Shown piece by piece: positions 42,941 to 53,560 of a stretch of DNA of 64,000 nucleotides. Numbering within the stretch: the first letter of the stretch is position 1; each line of letters opens with the position of its first letter. This DNA comes from Nocardiopsis metallicus (GTDB lineage Bacteria > Actinomycetota > Actinomycetes > Streptosporangiales > Streptosporangiaceae). Below the pieces are notes generated by a model. The model saw nothing but the letters and a program-made list of their open reading frames with translations. It was not told the DNA's origin and searched no databases. The DNA is taken from NCBI RefSeq assembly GCF_014201115.1, contig NZ_JACHDO010000001.1, positions 3,162,001-3,226,000 of the forward strand, written 5' to 3'. Position numbers and translations under genes: made by a program.

Positions 42941-43171
42941 GCCTCCAACTTTAGGCGAGCCCCCCTGACCCCCGGACACTGCGTCCCACTTTGTGAGACC
43001 ACAGGCAAGGCCTTCTCTCATTTCCCATGATGCGAGACAGCGAATCGGACATCAGGAAGAATCATTCCACTCACCGGACAGAGCTGGTCTCGGGATCCGC
43101 GCACCCCAAGGCCAAGGACCGTTTCCCGAACCCGGGGCACACCTGCGCGGGCAGCCGATAATGTGCAGGGT

Positions 43172-44257
43172 ATGGCCGCTTCCTCATCTTCCTCAGCCCT
43201 CTCAGCCGTGTCCGTCATCCGCTCCGACGTGGACCGCGAACTCTCCTCCTTCTGCGCCTCACACCGCGGGCTGCTGCTGGAGATCGGGGAGGAACTGGCT
43301 CCGGCGATGGACTCCCTGGAGGCGATGGTCTCCGGAGGCAAGCGCCTGCGCCCCACCTTCGCGTACTGGGGGTGGCGCGGGGCGGGCGGTGCCGCCGGCG
43401 ACGAGCGCATGGTCCGGGCCGCCGCGTCCCTGGAGTTCCTCCAGGCCTGCGCACTGGTCCACGACGACGTGATCGACAACAGCGACACCCGGCGCGGGGC
43501 CCCCGCCACGCACAAGCGCATGGCCAAGCTCCACGCCGACCAGGGCTGGGGCGGGGACAGCGAGGAGTTCGGCCAGGGCGCCGCGATCCTCATCGGCGAC
43601 CTGTGCCTGGCCTGGTCCGACGAGATGTACCAGGCGAGCGGTTTCCCGCCGCAGACCCTCCAGGGCGGCCGGCCCCCCTTCGACGCGATGCGCACCGAGG
43701 TGATGGCCGGCCAGTACCTGGACACCCTGGAACAGGTCCGGGGTACCGCCACCCGCGAGGCCGCGCTGCGGGTGATGCGCTACAAGGCGGCGAAGTACAC
43801 GGTGGAACGGCCGCTGCACCTGGGTGCCGCCCTGGCCGGGCGCGGCGAGGAACTGGCCGGCGCCTACACCGACTACGGCATCCCGCTGGGGATCGCCTTC
43901 CAGCTGCGCGACGACGTGCTCGGCGTGTTCGGCGACCCCTCCACCACCGGCAAGCCCGCCGGTGACGACCTGCGCGAGGGCAAGCGCACCCTGATCGTGG
44001 CCGAGACGCTGTCCCGCTCCGGCGCGGCCGACGCCGAACGCTTCCTGAGCCTGCTGGGCACGCCGGACCTCTCGGTGGAGTCGGTGGAGTGGATGTGCGG
44101 GCTGATCGAGTCCTCCGGCGCGCTGGCCGCCTGTGAGTCGATGGTCTCCGAGTACGCGGAGCGGGCGGTGGCCGCCCTGGACAGTCCGGAGCTGGACGAG
44201 TCCGCCCGCGGCCCGCTCGGCGACCTGGTCGTGGCCGCGACCCGGCGCTCCCACTGA
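43172..44257 (+). CDS. Polyprenyl (geranylgeranyl-type) diphosphate synthase
   Basis: 361 residues. First Asp-rich motif ALVHDDVIDNSDTRRG, GGKRLRP, second motif QLRDDVLGVFGD, and GKRTLIV. Builds a C15-C20 or longer isoprenyl diphosphate by head-to-tail condensation; product length cannot be read safely. ATG at 43172 lies about 7 nt after a GATAAT box, so the mRNA may be leaderless; a GTG 9 nt upstream is in frame. Neighbour of metF as in streptomycetes. Confidence 0.92.
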   Translation: MAASSSSSALSAVSVIRSDVDRELSSFCASHRGLLLEIGEELAPAMDSLEAMVSGGKRLRPTFAYWGWRGAGGAAGDERMVRAAASLEFLQACALVHDDVIDNSDTRRGAPATHKRMAKLHADQGWGGDSEEFGQGAAILIGDLCLAWSDEMYQASGFPPQTLQGGRPPFDAMRTEVMAGQYLDTLEQVRGTATREAALRVMRYKAAKYTVERPLHLGAALAGRGEELAGAYTDYGIPLGIAFQLRDDVLGVFGDPSTTGKPAGDDLREGKRTLIVAETLSRSGAADAERFLSLLGTPDLSVESVEWMCGLIESSGALAACESMVSEYAERAVAALDSPELDESARGPLGDLVVAATRRSH

Positions 44258-44303
44258 TACCTCGGCACTCGGACTGCGAGCACCCGGGCTACCGACACCC
44301 GAA

Positions 44304-44348
44304 CCCCCGAAGCCCTTAGGGGTCGCCCCTGAGGACTTCGGGGGTTTT
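44304..44348 (+). terminator. Intrinsic terminator with T-run
   Basis: CCCCCGAAG pairs with CTTCGGGGG, with a nested CCCTTAGGGG/CCCCTGAGG stem, then TTTT. The clearest classical terminator on this strand. Confidence 0.92.
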
Positions 44349-44381
44349 CCCATGCCTTTTCCGGTTGCGCCGTCTATCCGG

Positions 44382-44399
44382 TTCCGACTTGAATCGGAA
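44382..44399. promoter_or_regulatory. Inverted repeat TTCCGA-6-TCGGAA upstream of DUF418 gene
   Basis: Perfect 6-bp arms, 33 nt before the start codon; looks like an operator. Regulator unknown. Confidence 0.4.
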
Positions 44400-44431
44400 G
44401 TCACGATAGATCTTGAAATCGGAGCCCTGCC

Positions 44432-45766
44432 ATGTCCAGAACCACCGCCGTGCTCGGGCCGACCGGCTCGGCCGAGCGGGCGCTCGCCCCCGACCTCGCC
44501 CGCGGCTTCATGTTGCTGTTCATCGCCCTGGCCAACACGGTCTGGTACCTGTGGGCGGCGCCGAGCACCGGAACCACCATGCACCCGGAGCCCGAGGGCG
44601 CCCTCGACAGCGCCGCGCAGTTCTTCACGGTCATGGCCGTGGACATGCGCAGCTACCCGATGTTCGCCTTCCTGTTCGGCTACGGCATGGTGCAGCTGGC
44701 CCGGCGCCAACAGGCGGCGGGCGCCGACGTCCGCAGCGTCAACGCCCTGCTGCGCCGCCGCAACCTGTGGCTGCTGGTCTTCGGTTTCTTCCACGCCCTA
44801 CTGCTGTGGATGGGCGACATCCTCGGCGCCTACGGCCTGGCCGGGCTGGTGCTGGGATGGCTGTTCTTCCGCCGCAAGGACGTGACCCTGCTCGTGTGGG
44901 GCGGTGTGCTGACCGGCCTGATGGCGCTGCTGGCCGCGGTCAGCCTCCTGGCCCTGCCGTTCGTCAGCGACGCCGGTGCCGAAGCCCCGACGGGCTTCGA
45001 CATGAGCCAGGCGGCAGCCAACATCGGCGACCCGTCCTTCCTGTCCGCCGCGCTGCTGCGGGTGATGACCTGGCCGCTGGTCGTCGTCGGCCAGGGGCTG
45101 CTGGGCCTGGCCGTCCCCGCGGCGATCCTGCTCGGTTTCTGGGCGGCGCGCCGCGGCTTCCTGGAGGAGCCCGGACGGCACCTGGGGGCGCTGCGCCGAA
45201 CGGCCGTGGTCGGCATCTCGGTGGGCTGGCTGGGCGGACTGCCCATGGCCCTGGCCCAGACCGGGGTCTGGGACCTGACCGCCGCGCAGGGGCAGATGCT
45301 GACCATGCCGCACATGCTGACCGGCGTGTTCTGCGGCGTGGGCTACGTGGCGCTGATCGCCCTGGTGGCGCACCGGCTGCAGGAGCGCGGGCGGACCCGG
45401 GGCCCGGTGGTGACCGCCCTGAGCGCCACCGGCAAGCGCTCGCTCAGCGCCTACCTGGCCCAGTCGGTGCTGTGCGCGCCGATCCTGGCCGCCTGGGGAC
45501 TGGGGCTGGCCGAGCACATGTCCTCGTGGACGATGTTCCTGTACGCGATCGCCGTGTGGCTGGTCACGGTGGCGGCCGCCTACGCCCTGGAACGCTCGGG
45601 GCGGCGCGGACCGGCGGAGGTCCTGCTGCGCAAGCTGGCCTACCGGAAGCCGTCCGGAGCGGTCGGAGCGGCAGGAGCGCCCGAGTCAGCGGGGCCGCCC
45701 GGAACAAGCGGAGCGGCGGAGCAGGGCGTTGCGGAGGGTGCGCACCAAGAGCGCACCACCCCCTGA
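44432..45766 (+). CDS. DUF418 family multi-pass membrane protein
   Basis: 444 residues with about nine or ten transmembrane helices. N-terminal heparan-acetyltransferase-like part (APDLARGFMLLFIALANTVWYL), FAFLFGYGMVQLARR, and the C-terminal DUF418 motif (GKRSLSAYLAQSVLCAPI). The last 50 residues are Ala/Gly/Pro-rich and cytoplasmic. Possibly moves or acylates a small molecule; function not established. ATG with GGAG about 8 nt upstream. Confidence 0.88.
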   Translation: MSRTTAVLGPTGSAERALAPDLARGFMLLFIALANTVWYLWAAPSTGTTMHPEPEGALDSAAQFFTVMAVDMRSYPMFAFLFGYGMVQLARRQQAAGADVRSVNALLRRRNLWLLVFGFFHALLLWMGDILGAYGLAGLVLGWLFFRRKDVTLLVWGGVLTGLMALLAAVSLLALPFVSDAGAEAPTGFDMSQAAANIGDPSFLSAALLRVMTWPLVVVGQGLLGLAVPAAILLGFWAARRGFLEEPGRHLGALRRTAVVGISVGWLGGLPMALAQTGVWDLTAAQGQMLTMPHMLTGVFCGVGYVALIALVAHRLQERGRTRGPVVTALSATGKRSLSAYLAQSVLCAPILAAWGLGLAEHMSSWTMFLYAIAVWLVTVAAAYALERSGRRGPAEVLLRKLAYRKPSGAVGAAGAPESAGPPGTSGAAEQGVAEGAHQERTTP

Positions 45767-45834
45767 CCGGCAGCCGCAAAAAGGGGCGCGCCGATGAGCG
45801 CTCGACGACCGGTCATACCCCAGGATGGGTTTTC

Positions 45835-46728
45835 ATGGGCGACGAACACATGACAAACCACACCATAGGGGTGACCGGGGCCACTGGTGCGCTGGGCGGG
45901 CGTGTGGCCGCGCGGATCGCCAGGCTCGGGCTGGCGCAGCGCCTCATCGTGCGCGACATCAACCGGGCGCCGGAGTACCCGGAGAGCAGCGCGGCGATGG
46001 CGGTCTACGAGGACACCGACGCCTTCGAGCGGGCCTGCCGCGGCGTGGACACGCTCTTCCTGGTCTCGGCGACCGAGTCGGAGGACCGGCTCCAGACCCA
46101 CCTGAGCGCGGTGGACGGGGCGGTCCGTGCCGGAGTGTCCAGGATCGTGTACCTGTCGTTCCTCGGTGCGGGCCCGGCGTCCACGTTCACCTTCGCCCGC
46201 ACGCACTTCTTCACGGAGGCGCACATCCGGTCGACGGGGGTCGCGCACACGTTCCTGAGACCCAGCCTGTACCTGGACCTGCTGCCGCACTGGGTGGACG
46301 ATGAGGGCGTGGTGCGCGGACCTGCCGGGGACGGCAGGATCGCGTGGGTCTCGCGGGACGACGTGGCGGACGTGGCCACGGCCGTGCTGACCGACCCCGT
46401 GGTGGTGGCCGCCTCCGAGGAGACGACCTACGACGTGACGGGGCCCGAGGCCCTGTCGGTAGGCGCAACCGTGGCGAAGCTGGGCCGACTGACCGGCCGG
46501 AGCATCCAGTACGTGCCCGAGACCTGGGAGGAGGCGCTGGAGTCGCGCCGAAGGACCGGGGCGGCCGAGTGGGAGATCGAGGGTTGGGCCTCGTCGTACT
46601 CGGCGATCGCGGCCGGGGAGATGGACGTGGTCGCCACCACCGTCCCCGACCTGACCGGGCATCCCGCACAGTCGATAGAGGGCTTCCTGCGCCGCCATCC
46701 GAGCGCGCTCTCCCACGTCGCGGTCTGA
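45835..46728 (+). CDS. NmrA-like NAD(P)-binding reductase
   Basis: 297 residues. Rossmann start IGVTGATGALGGRVAARIA, then LVSATESEDRLQTHLSAVDGA, IVYLSFLGAGP, and a substrate part with HTFLRPSLYLDLL. An SDR-type NmrA/quinone-reductase-2-like fold without a Tyr-x3-Lys pair, so either an atypical oxidoreductase or a redox sensor. ATG at 45835 has AGGA about 8 nt upstream; a second ATG is 15 nt later. Confidence 0.85.
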   Translation: MGDEHMTNHTIGVTGATGALGGRVAARIARLGLAQRLIVRDINRAPEYPESSAAMAVYEDTDAFERACRGVDTLFLVSATESEDRLQTHLSAVDGAVRAGVSRIVYLSFLGAGPASTFTFARTHFFTEAHIRSTGVAHTFLRPSLYLDLLPHWVDDEGVVRGPAGDGRIAWVSRDDVADVATAVLTDPVVVAASEETTYDVTGPEALSVGATVAKLGRLTGRSIQYVPETWEEALESRRRTGAAEWEIEGWASSYSAIAAGEMDVVATTVPDLTGHPAQSIEGFLRRHPSALSHVAV

Positions 46729-46832
46729 CCGCGCCCCTGCTTCTTCTCGCCACCGCCGTGCCCCGTGCGCGGCGGTTCCGTCTTCTCCGGCCCCGCGCTC
46801 CCCGGCCGTGTTCCCTCCCTGGCGCCCCTTGA

Positions 46833-46850
46833 CCTCAACATTAGTTGAGG
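46833..46850 (+). promoter_or_regulatory. MerR/SoxR-type operator overlapping a promoter
   Basis: CCTCAAC-ATTA-GTTGAGG, a perfect 18-bp palindrome. TTGACC (46829-46834) overlaps its left arm, and a 19-nt spacer leads to CACTGT, the overlong spacer that MerR-family activators correct. It resembles the SoxR site. Lies 51 bp before the next gene. Confidence 0.7.
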
Positions 46851-46900
46851 AAGCACTGTGGGTTCCGGGGGAACGACCCCCGAGAAGGAGTGTGGTGGAC

Positions 46901-47905
46901 ATGCGCGCGGTACGAGTGGACGAGTTCGGCGGCCCCGAGGTGCTGGTCGTCCGAGATGCACCCGACCCGGTGCCGGGCCCCGGCCAGGTACTGGTGGAGG
47001 TGAGCGGTGTCAACATCATCTACCTGGACACCCTCATCCGCTCCGGGCTGGCCGGGAACCACTTCCCGGTCACCCCGCCGTACGTGCCCGGCGGGGGCGT
47101 GTCGGGCAGGGTCGTGGCGGGGGGACCGGGGACGGACCCGGCGTGGCTGGGCGCCGAGGTCGTCGGGGAGACGGGGGAACCGGACACGGCGGACGACCGG
47201 GCCAGGCTGCCGGTCGGCGGCTACGCCGAGCGGGCAGTGGTTCACGAGGACGCCCTGGTCAGGGTGCCCGAGGGCATGAACGCCGCCGACGCCCTCGCGT
47301 TGATGATCGATGGGGCGACCGCCCTGACCCTGGAACGGGCCGCCCGGTTCACCCCTGACTCCTGGGTCCTGGTGCTGGCCGCCACCGGGGGCGCGGGCAG
47401 CCTGGTGGTCCAGTTGGCCCGGCTCGCCGGGGCCCGGGTGATCGGTGCGGCCAGGGGCCCGGAGAAACTGGCCCTGGCCCGCGAGTTGGGAGCCGAGGAG
47501 ACGGTGGACTACTCCGAACCCGGATGGGTGCGGCGGGTCGCCGGGATCACCGGGAACGGCGCGGACGTGGTGGTCGACGGTGCGGGTGGGACCCTGGGCA
47601 CCGCCGCCTTCGCCGCCACCGCCGACGGCGGCCGGTTCGTCAGCTACGGGACCGCCAGCGGTGAGTTCGCCCAGGTCGACGAGGCGGAGGCCGAACGCCG
47701 CGGGATCACCGCCCTGGGCCTGTTCGACCTGGACCCGCCGGACGGGGCGGGGCACAGGGACCTGGTCCGGCTGATCCTGGAGGAGGCCCGGGCCGGACAC
47801 GTCCGGCCGCACGTGGGGCTGACCCTGCCGCTGGAGCGCGCCGCCGAGGCGCACGCCGCCCTGGAGGGACGCCGGGTGCTGGGCAAGGTCCTACTCGTTC
47901 CCTGA
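46901..47905 (+). CDS. Zinc-binding-type alcohol dehydrogenase / quinone oxidoreductase
   Basis: 334 residues of the medium-chain dehydrogenase family. GroES-like part starts MRAVRVDEFGGPEVLVV; catalytic zinc ligands are not evident, so it is the QOR type. Nucleotide-binding LVLAATGGAGSLVVQLARLAGARVIGAARG prefers NADPH by type. ATG with AAGGAG 10 nt upstream; GTG 6 nt earlier also possible. The MerR-type operator fits induction by electrophiles or redox drugs. The regulator gene is not in the window. Confidence 0.9.
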   Translation: MRAVRVDEFGGPEVLVVRDAPDPVPGPGQVLVEVSGVNIIYLDTLIRSGLAGNHFPVTPPYVPGGGVSGRVVAGGPGTDPAWLGAEVVGETGEPDTADDRARLPVGGYAERAVVHEDALVRVPEGMNAADALALMIDGATALTLERAARFTPDSWVLVLAATGGAGSLVVQLARLAGARVIGAARGPEKLALARELGAEETVDYSEPGWVRRVAGITGNGADVVVDGAGGTLGTAAFAATADGGRFVSYGTASGEFAQVDEAEAERRGITALGLFDLDPPDGAGHRDLVRLILEEARAGHVRPHVGLTLPLERAAEAHAALEGRRVLGKVLLVP

Positions 47906-47929
47906 CCGGGCGACCCGGAAGGCGACCCC

Positions 47930-48190
47930 GTGCGGGAGGAGTTCGCCTTCGTCGCGCTGTTCGTGCCCTACCCGTCCTCGGCCTTCGTACCGGTGGAGGG
48001 GCTGCCGTCCTCCCTGGGCGGGTTCGCTGAGCGGCAGCCGGTCACCCCGGCCATCGAGACCCTGCGCGAACTCACCTCCGGGGCACCCGTCGGCGGCCAG
48101 GCCACCGCGCTGGCGCTCTGGCCGGGCTGGCTCACCCCGGCCGCCCCGGCACTGACCCAGTGGCTGTTGCACCGGGCCGGACGGCGCTGA
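47930..48190 (+). CDS. Small protein of unknown function
   Basis: 86 residues (GTG start, GGAAGG about 8 nt upstream), beginning 24 bp after the oxidoreductase stop. It has hydrophobic and Pro-rich runs (FAFVALFVPYPSSAFVPVEG, LALWPGWLTPAAPALTQWLL) but no motif I recognise. May be a real third gene of the small operon or chance coding in GC-rich DNA. Confidence 0.4.
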   Translation: MREEFAFVALFVPYPSSAFVPVEGLPSSLGGFAERQPVTPAIETLRELTSGAPVGGQATALALWPGWLTPAAPALTQWLLHRAGRR

Positions 48191-48212
48191 CCCGAATCCC
48201 GCCCTGGCCAAG

Positions 48213-48236
48213 CTGGCTATAGATATGTATAGTCAG
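48213..48236. promoter_or_regulatory. Palindrome CTGGCTATA-GATATG-TATAGTCAG before thiolase gene
   Basis: 9-bp arms with one mismatch around a 6-bp centre, 31 nt before the thiolase start and AT-rich in a GC-rich setting. Typical of TetR-family operators over a -10 box. Confidence 0.55.
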
Positions 48237-48266
48237 CAGGCACGAGCCACCCGGGAAAGGGCAGTC

Positions 48267-49436
48267 ATGATCGAAGCCGTCATCGTCGACGCGGTCCGCA
48301 CCCCCGTCGGGCGGGGCAAACCGGACGGGGCCCTGCACGGCGTCAACTCCGTGGACCTGCTCGCGCACAGCCTGCGCGCGCTCGTGAACCGCACCGGGAT
48401 CGATCCCGCCGTGATCGACGACGTCATCGGCGGGGTCGTCACCCAGGTCGGCGAGCAGGCCTTCAACATCACCCGAAGGGCCCTGCTCGCCGCCGGGTAC
48501 CCCGAATCCGTACCGGGCGTCAGCGTGGACCGCCAGTGCGGCAGCAGCCAGCAGTCACTGCACTTCGCCGCGCAGGGCGTGATGTCGGGCGCCTACGACG
48601 TGGTCGTGGCCGCCGGGGTGGAGTCCATGGGCCGGGTACCGATGGGGGCCAACCTGGCCGGCTCCGACGACCCCTTCGGCGAGGGCTTCGGCGCCCGCTA
48701 CCCCGAGGGGTGGGTCGGCCAGGGGATCTCCGCCGAACTCATCGCCGCCAAGTGGGACCTGCCCCGCACCCGGCTGGACGAGTTCGCCCTGACCAGCCAC
48801 GCCAGGGCCGCCGAGGCCACCGAACGGGGCGCCTTCGACACCCAGCTCGCCCCGCTGGCCGGGCTCACCCGGGACGAGGGGATCCGCGAGGGCGGGGATC
48901 TGGGCACCCTGGCCCGGCTGCGCCCCGCCTACTACGACGAGGCCGCCGAGCGCCGCTTCCCGCAGATCGACTGGAAGGTGACCGCGGCCAACGCCAGCCC
49001 GCTCAGCGACGGGAGCGCGGCCGTGCTGGTGATGAGCCGCAGCCGCGCCGAGGAGCTGGGGCTGACCCCGCTGGCCCGTTTCCACTCCTTCGCGGTGGCC
49101 GCCGACGACCCGCTGTACATGCTCACCGCGATCATCCCGGCCACCGAGAAGCTGCTCGCCCGCGCGGGGCTGGCCCTGGCCGACATCGACCTGTTCGAGG
49201 TCAACGAGGCCTTCTCCCCCGTGGTGCTGGCCTGGGCCGACGAGTTGGGCGCCGACCTGGACCGGGTCAACGTCAACGGCGGCGCCATCGCGATCGGCCA
49301 CCCGCTCGGCGCCAGCGGCGCCCGGCTGGCCACCACCCTCACCCACGGCCTGCACGAGCACGGCGGCCGCTTCGGGCTCCAGGTGATGTGCGAGGCGGGC
49401 GGACTGGCCAACGCCATGGTCGTCGAACGCCTCTGA
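48267..49436 (+). CDS. Thiolase (acetyl-CoA acyltransferase)
   Basis: 389 residues. Active Cys in SVDRQCGSSQQSLHFA, second-half His in NVNGGAIAIGHPLGASGAR, and C-terminal Cys in VMCEAGGLAN. Degradative-type length. Cleaves or forms 3-ketoacyl-CoA. ATG with AAAGGG about 6 nt upstream. No other beta-oxidation gene is adjacent; the palindromic operator suggests substrate-induced control. Confidence 0.94.
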   Translation: MIEAVIVDAVRTPVGRGKPDGALHGVNSVDLLAHSLRALVNRTGIDPAVIDDVIGGVVTQVGEQAFNITRRALLAAGYPESVPGVSVDRQCGSSQQSLHFAAQGVMSGAYDVVVAAGVESMGRVPMGANLAGSDDPFGEGFGARYPEGWVGQGISAELIAAKWDLPRTRLDEFALTSHARAAEATERGAFDTQLAPLAGLTRDEGIREGGDLGTLARLRPAYYDEAAERRFPQIDWKVTAANASPLSDGSAAVLVMSRSRAEELGLTPLARFHSFAVAADDPLYMLTAIIPATEKLLARAGLALADIDLFEVNEAFSPVVLAWADELGADLDRVNVNGGAIAIGHPLGASGARLATTLTHGLHEHGGRFGLQVMCEAGGLANAMVVERL

Positions 49437-49447
49437 CCGGTTCCGCC

Positions 49448-49468
49448 GCCCGGGCACGATGCCCGGGC
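49448..49468 (+). terminator. Thiolase terminator
   Basis: GCCCGGGCA, loop CGA, exact complement, 12 nt after the stop. Confidence 0.75.
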
Positions 49469-49532
49469 CGCCCAGAACGTGCCGTCGCCCCGAGGGGCGG
49501 CCTCCCGCGGGGGCCACGGCACACACTGCCGC

Positions 49533-49564
49533 GGCCCCGGAACCCCTTCTCGGGTTCCGGGGCC
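49533..49564 (-). terminator. thiE terminator
   Basis: 13-bp perfect stem GGCCCCGGAACCC with a 6-nt loop, 14 nt after the thiE stop. Confidence 0.8.
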
Positions 49565-49577
49565 GTGGCAGTGCCGG

Positions 49578-50249
49578 TCAGGTGTTGTCGACGCGGGCGG
49601 TCAGCCGGGCCTTGAGCGCGTTGGCCGCCGCCCGGGGGTCCTCGGCCTCGGTGATCGCGCGCACCACGACCACCCGGGTGGCCCCGGCGCTCAGCACCCG
49701 GTCGATGTTGGTGAGGTCGATACCGCCGATCGCGAACCACGGCCGGTCGGTGGCCAGCGCGGCGGCGCGCTCCACCAGTTCGAGCCCGGCCGCCGGACGC
49801 CCCGGCTTGGTCGGGGTCGCCCAGGTCGGGCCCACGCAGAAGTAGTCGCTCCCGGGCTCCTCCGCGGAACGCGCGGCCGCCTCGGGGTCGTTGTTGGACC
49901 GGCCGATGACCGGATCGGCGCCGACGATGTCGCGGGCCATGGGCACGGGCAGGTCGCGCTGGCCCAGGTGCAGGACGTCGGCGCGCACCGCGCGGGCGAT
50001 GTCGGCTCGGTCGTTGACCGCGAGCATGGCCCCGTGGCGCTCGCACGCCTCCCGCATGGTCTCGAGCGCGGCCAGCTCCTGGCGGGCCTCCAGGCCCTTG
50101 TCCCGGAGCTGGATGATGTCCACTCCCCCGGCCAGGGCGGCGTCCGCGAACTCCGCGAGATCACCGCGCCCGGTCCGAGCGTCGGTGCACAGGTACAGAA
50201 GGGATGCGTCCAGGCGCTTGCGCAGGCTGGTTCCGTGGCTGGTCCTCAC
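49578..50249 (-). CDS. thiE: Thiamine-phosphate synthase
   Basis: 223 residues. TIM barrel with [12 protein letters not shown] (pyrimidine-PP site), [51 protein letters not shown] and FAIGGID. Joins HMP-PP and thiazole phosphate. Start is uncertain: GTG at 50249 or 50258; a TAGGGT box just before makes a leaderless mRNA possible. Faces away from thiO/S/G, which are under the TPP riboswitch, so the thiamine genes here are split in two units. Confidence 0.95.
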   Translation of the reverse strand: MRTSHGTSLRKRLDASLLYLCTDARTGRGDLAEFADAALAGGVDIIQLRDKGLEARQELAALETMREACERHGAMLAVNDRADIARAVRADVLHLGQRDLPVPMARDIVGADPVIGRSNNDPEAAARSAEEPGSDYFCVGPTWATPTKPGRPAAGLELVERAAALATDRPWFAIGGIDLTNIDRVLSAGATRVVVVRAITEAEDPRAAANALKARLTARVDNT

Positions 50250-50330
50250 ACCATCCACCCTAGGCCCTGGAACACCAGCGGCCTAGGGCAGGCTCCACGG
50301 CACGTCGCTGGAACGCCATGCTCCGTACTG

Positions 50331-50690
50331 CTAGAAAGCCATGCCCTGGGCCCGGCGGCGCACCTCGGTGCCCCGGTTCTCGCGCATGGCCTGGATCGGC
50401 GTACCCGGCAGGGTGTCGTCCGGGGTGAACAGCCAGCGCAGGGCCTCCTCGGTGGAGAAACCGGCGTCGGTGAGCAGCACGATGGTGCCCGGCAGGCCCT
50501 TGACCAGGTCGTCGCCGTCCAGGAAGGCGGCGGGGATGGAGAGCTCACCGGCGCGGACCACGCCCATCAGGCGGTTCTCACGGATGTAGGTCTTGATCCG
50601 GTTGGGGCTCACGCCCAGCGGCCTGGCCGCCTCACGCAGGGTCAGCCATTCGCCGACGAGTTCGTCGAGTTCACGATCGCTTTGTGTCAC
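50331..50690 (-). CDS. Rv2175c-like DNA-binding protein
   Basis: 119 residues. N-terminal winged helix-turn-helix (EWLTLREAARPLGVSPNRIKTYIREN) and the family tail ending RRRAQGMAF. In mycobacteria Rv2175c is a substrate of kinase PknL and lies beside it. A PASTA kinase lies 2.9 kb away here, so the link is kept. GTG start. Confidence 0.9.
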   Translation of the reverse strand: MTQSDRELDELVGEWLTLREAARPLGVSPNRIKTYIRENRLMGVVRAGELSIPAAFLDGDDLVKGLPGTIVLLTDAGFSTEEALRWLFTPDDTLPGTPIQAMRENRGTEVRRRAQGMAF

Positions 50691-50811
50691 CCCACCAATC
50701 TGCCACACCCCGCCGCTTCCCGGAGACCATCGGGCGGCGTGGGGGCGCCCGTCTCGGAGATCCCCACCACTCCCCGCTGGACGTCCTCCCCTAGGATGGA
50801 GGTTGAACAGA

Positions 50812-50906
50812 CACGTCCCGCGGGAGCCGGGTGGACCCGGCTGAGAGGGAGGCTCACCGCTTCCGACCGCACGAACCTGATCCGGGTCATGCCGGCGAAG
50901 GGAGTG
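50812..50906 (+). promoter_or_regulatory. TPP riboswitch (THI element)
   Basis: P1 closes CACgTCCC (50812-50819) with GGGAGTG (50900-50906). Conserved core CTGAGAGGGA and GAACCTGATCCGGGTCATGCC with GGCGAAGGGAG are all present in order. In the P1 3' strand lies the GGGAG that serves as ribosome site for thiO, so TPP binding should block translation. Confidence 0.95.
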
Positions 50907-50918
50907 GAACACGGCGCC

Positions 50919-53205
<2,287 letters not shown>

Positions 53206-53560
53206 GCGAACACACGGCCCATCCCGCGGTAGGAGGTCGGAGAGGTCAGAGCCCGGGAGGGCGCGCGGGCAAAGAGAAGTCCAGCGCGGCGTCACGGCCG
53301 GGTTTGGCTCCGTCCCCTACCGTGGGAGGGGTGTATGTGCCGCCCGCGGCACCGCACCGACAGACCGCCCAGGCGCGAACGCCCCACGCCGATGACCTCG
53401 TCGGTTTCCATGACGGTGGACACGGGGGCGCCGCGACCGTGAACCGCGGGGCAGGACCTGACACCGTATTCCGCTATCGTGGCGGTTCGACACCAGGTGT
53501 CGGGTACGCGCCACCGGCCGCGACCGCCCGCGCTCCCCGCAGCAAGGACACTACTCCGTC
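53206..53560. other. thiG-kinase intergenic region
   Basis: 355 bp without convincing gene; should hold the kinase promoter. I saw no strong hairpin after thiG. Confidence 0.35.
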
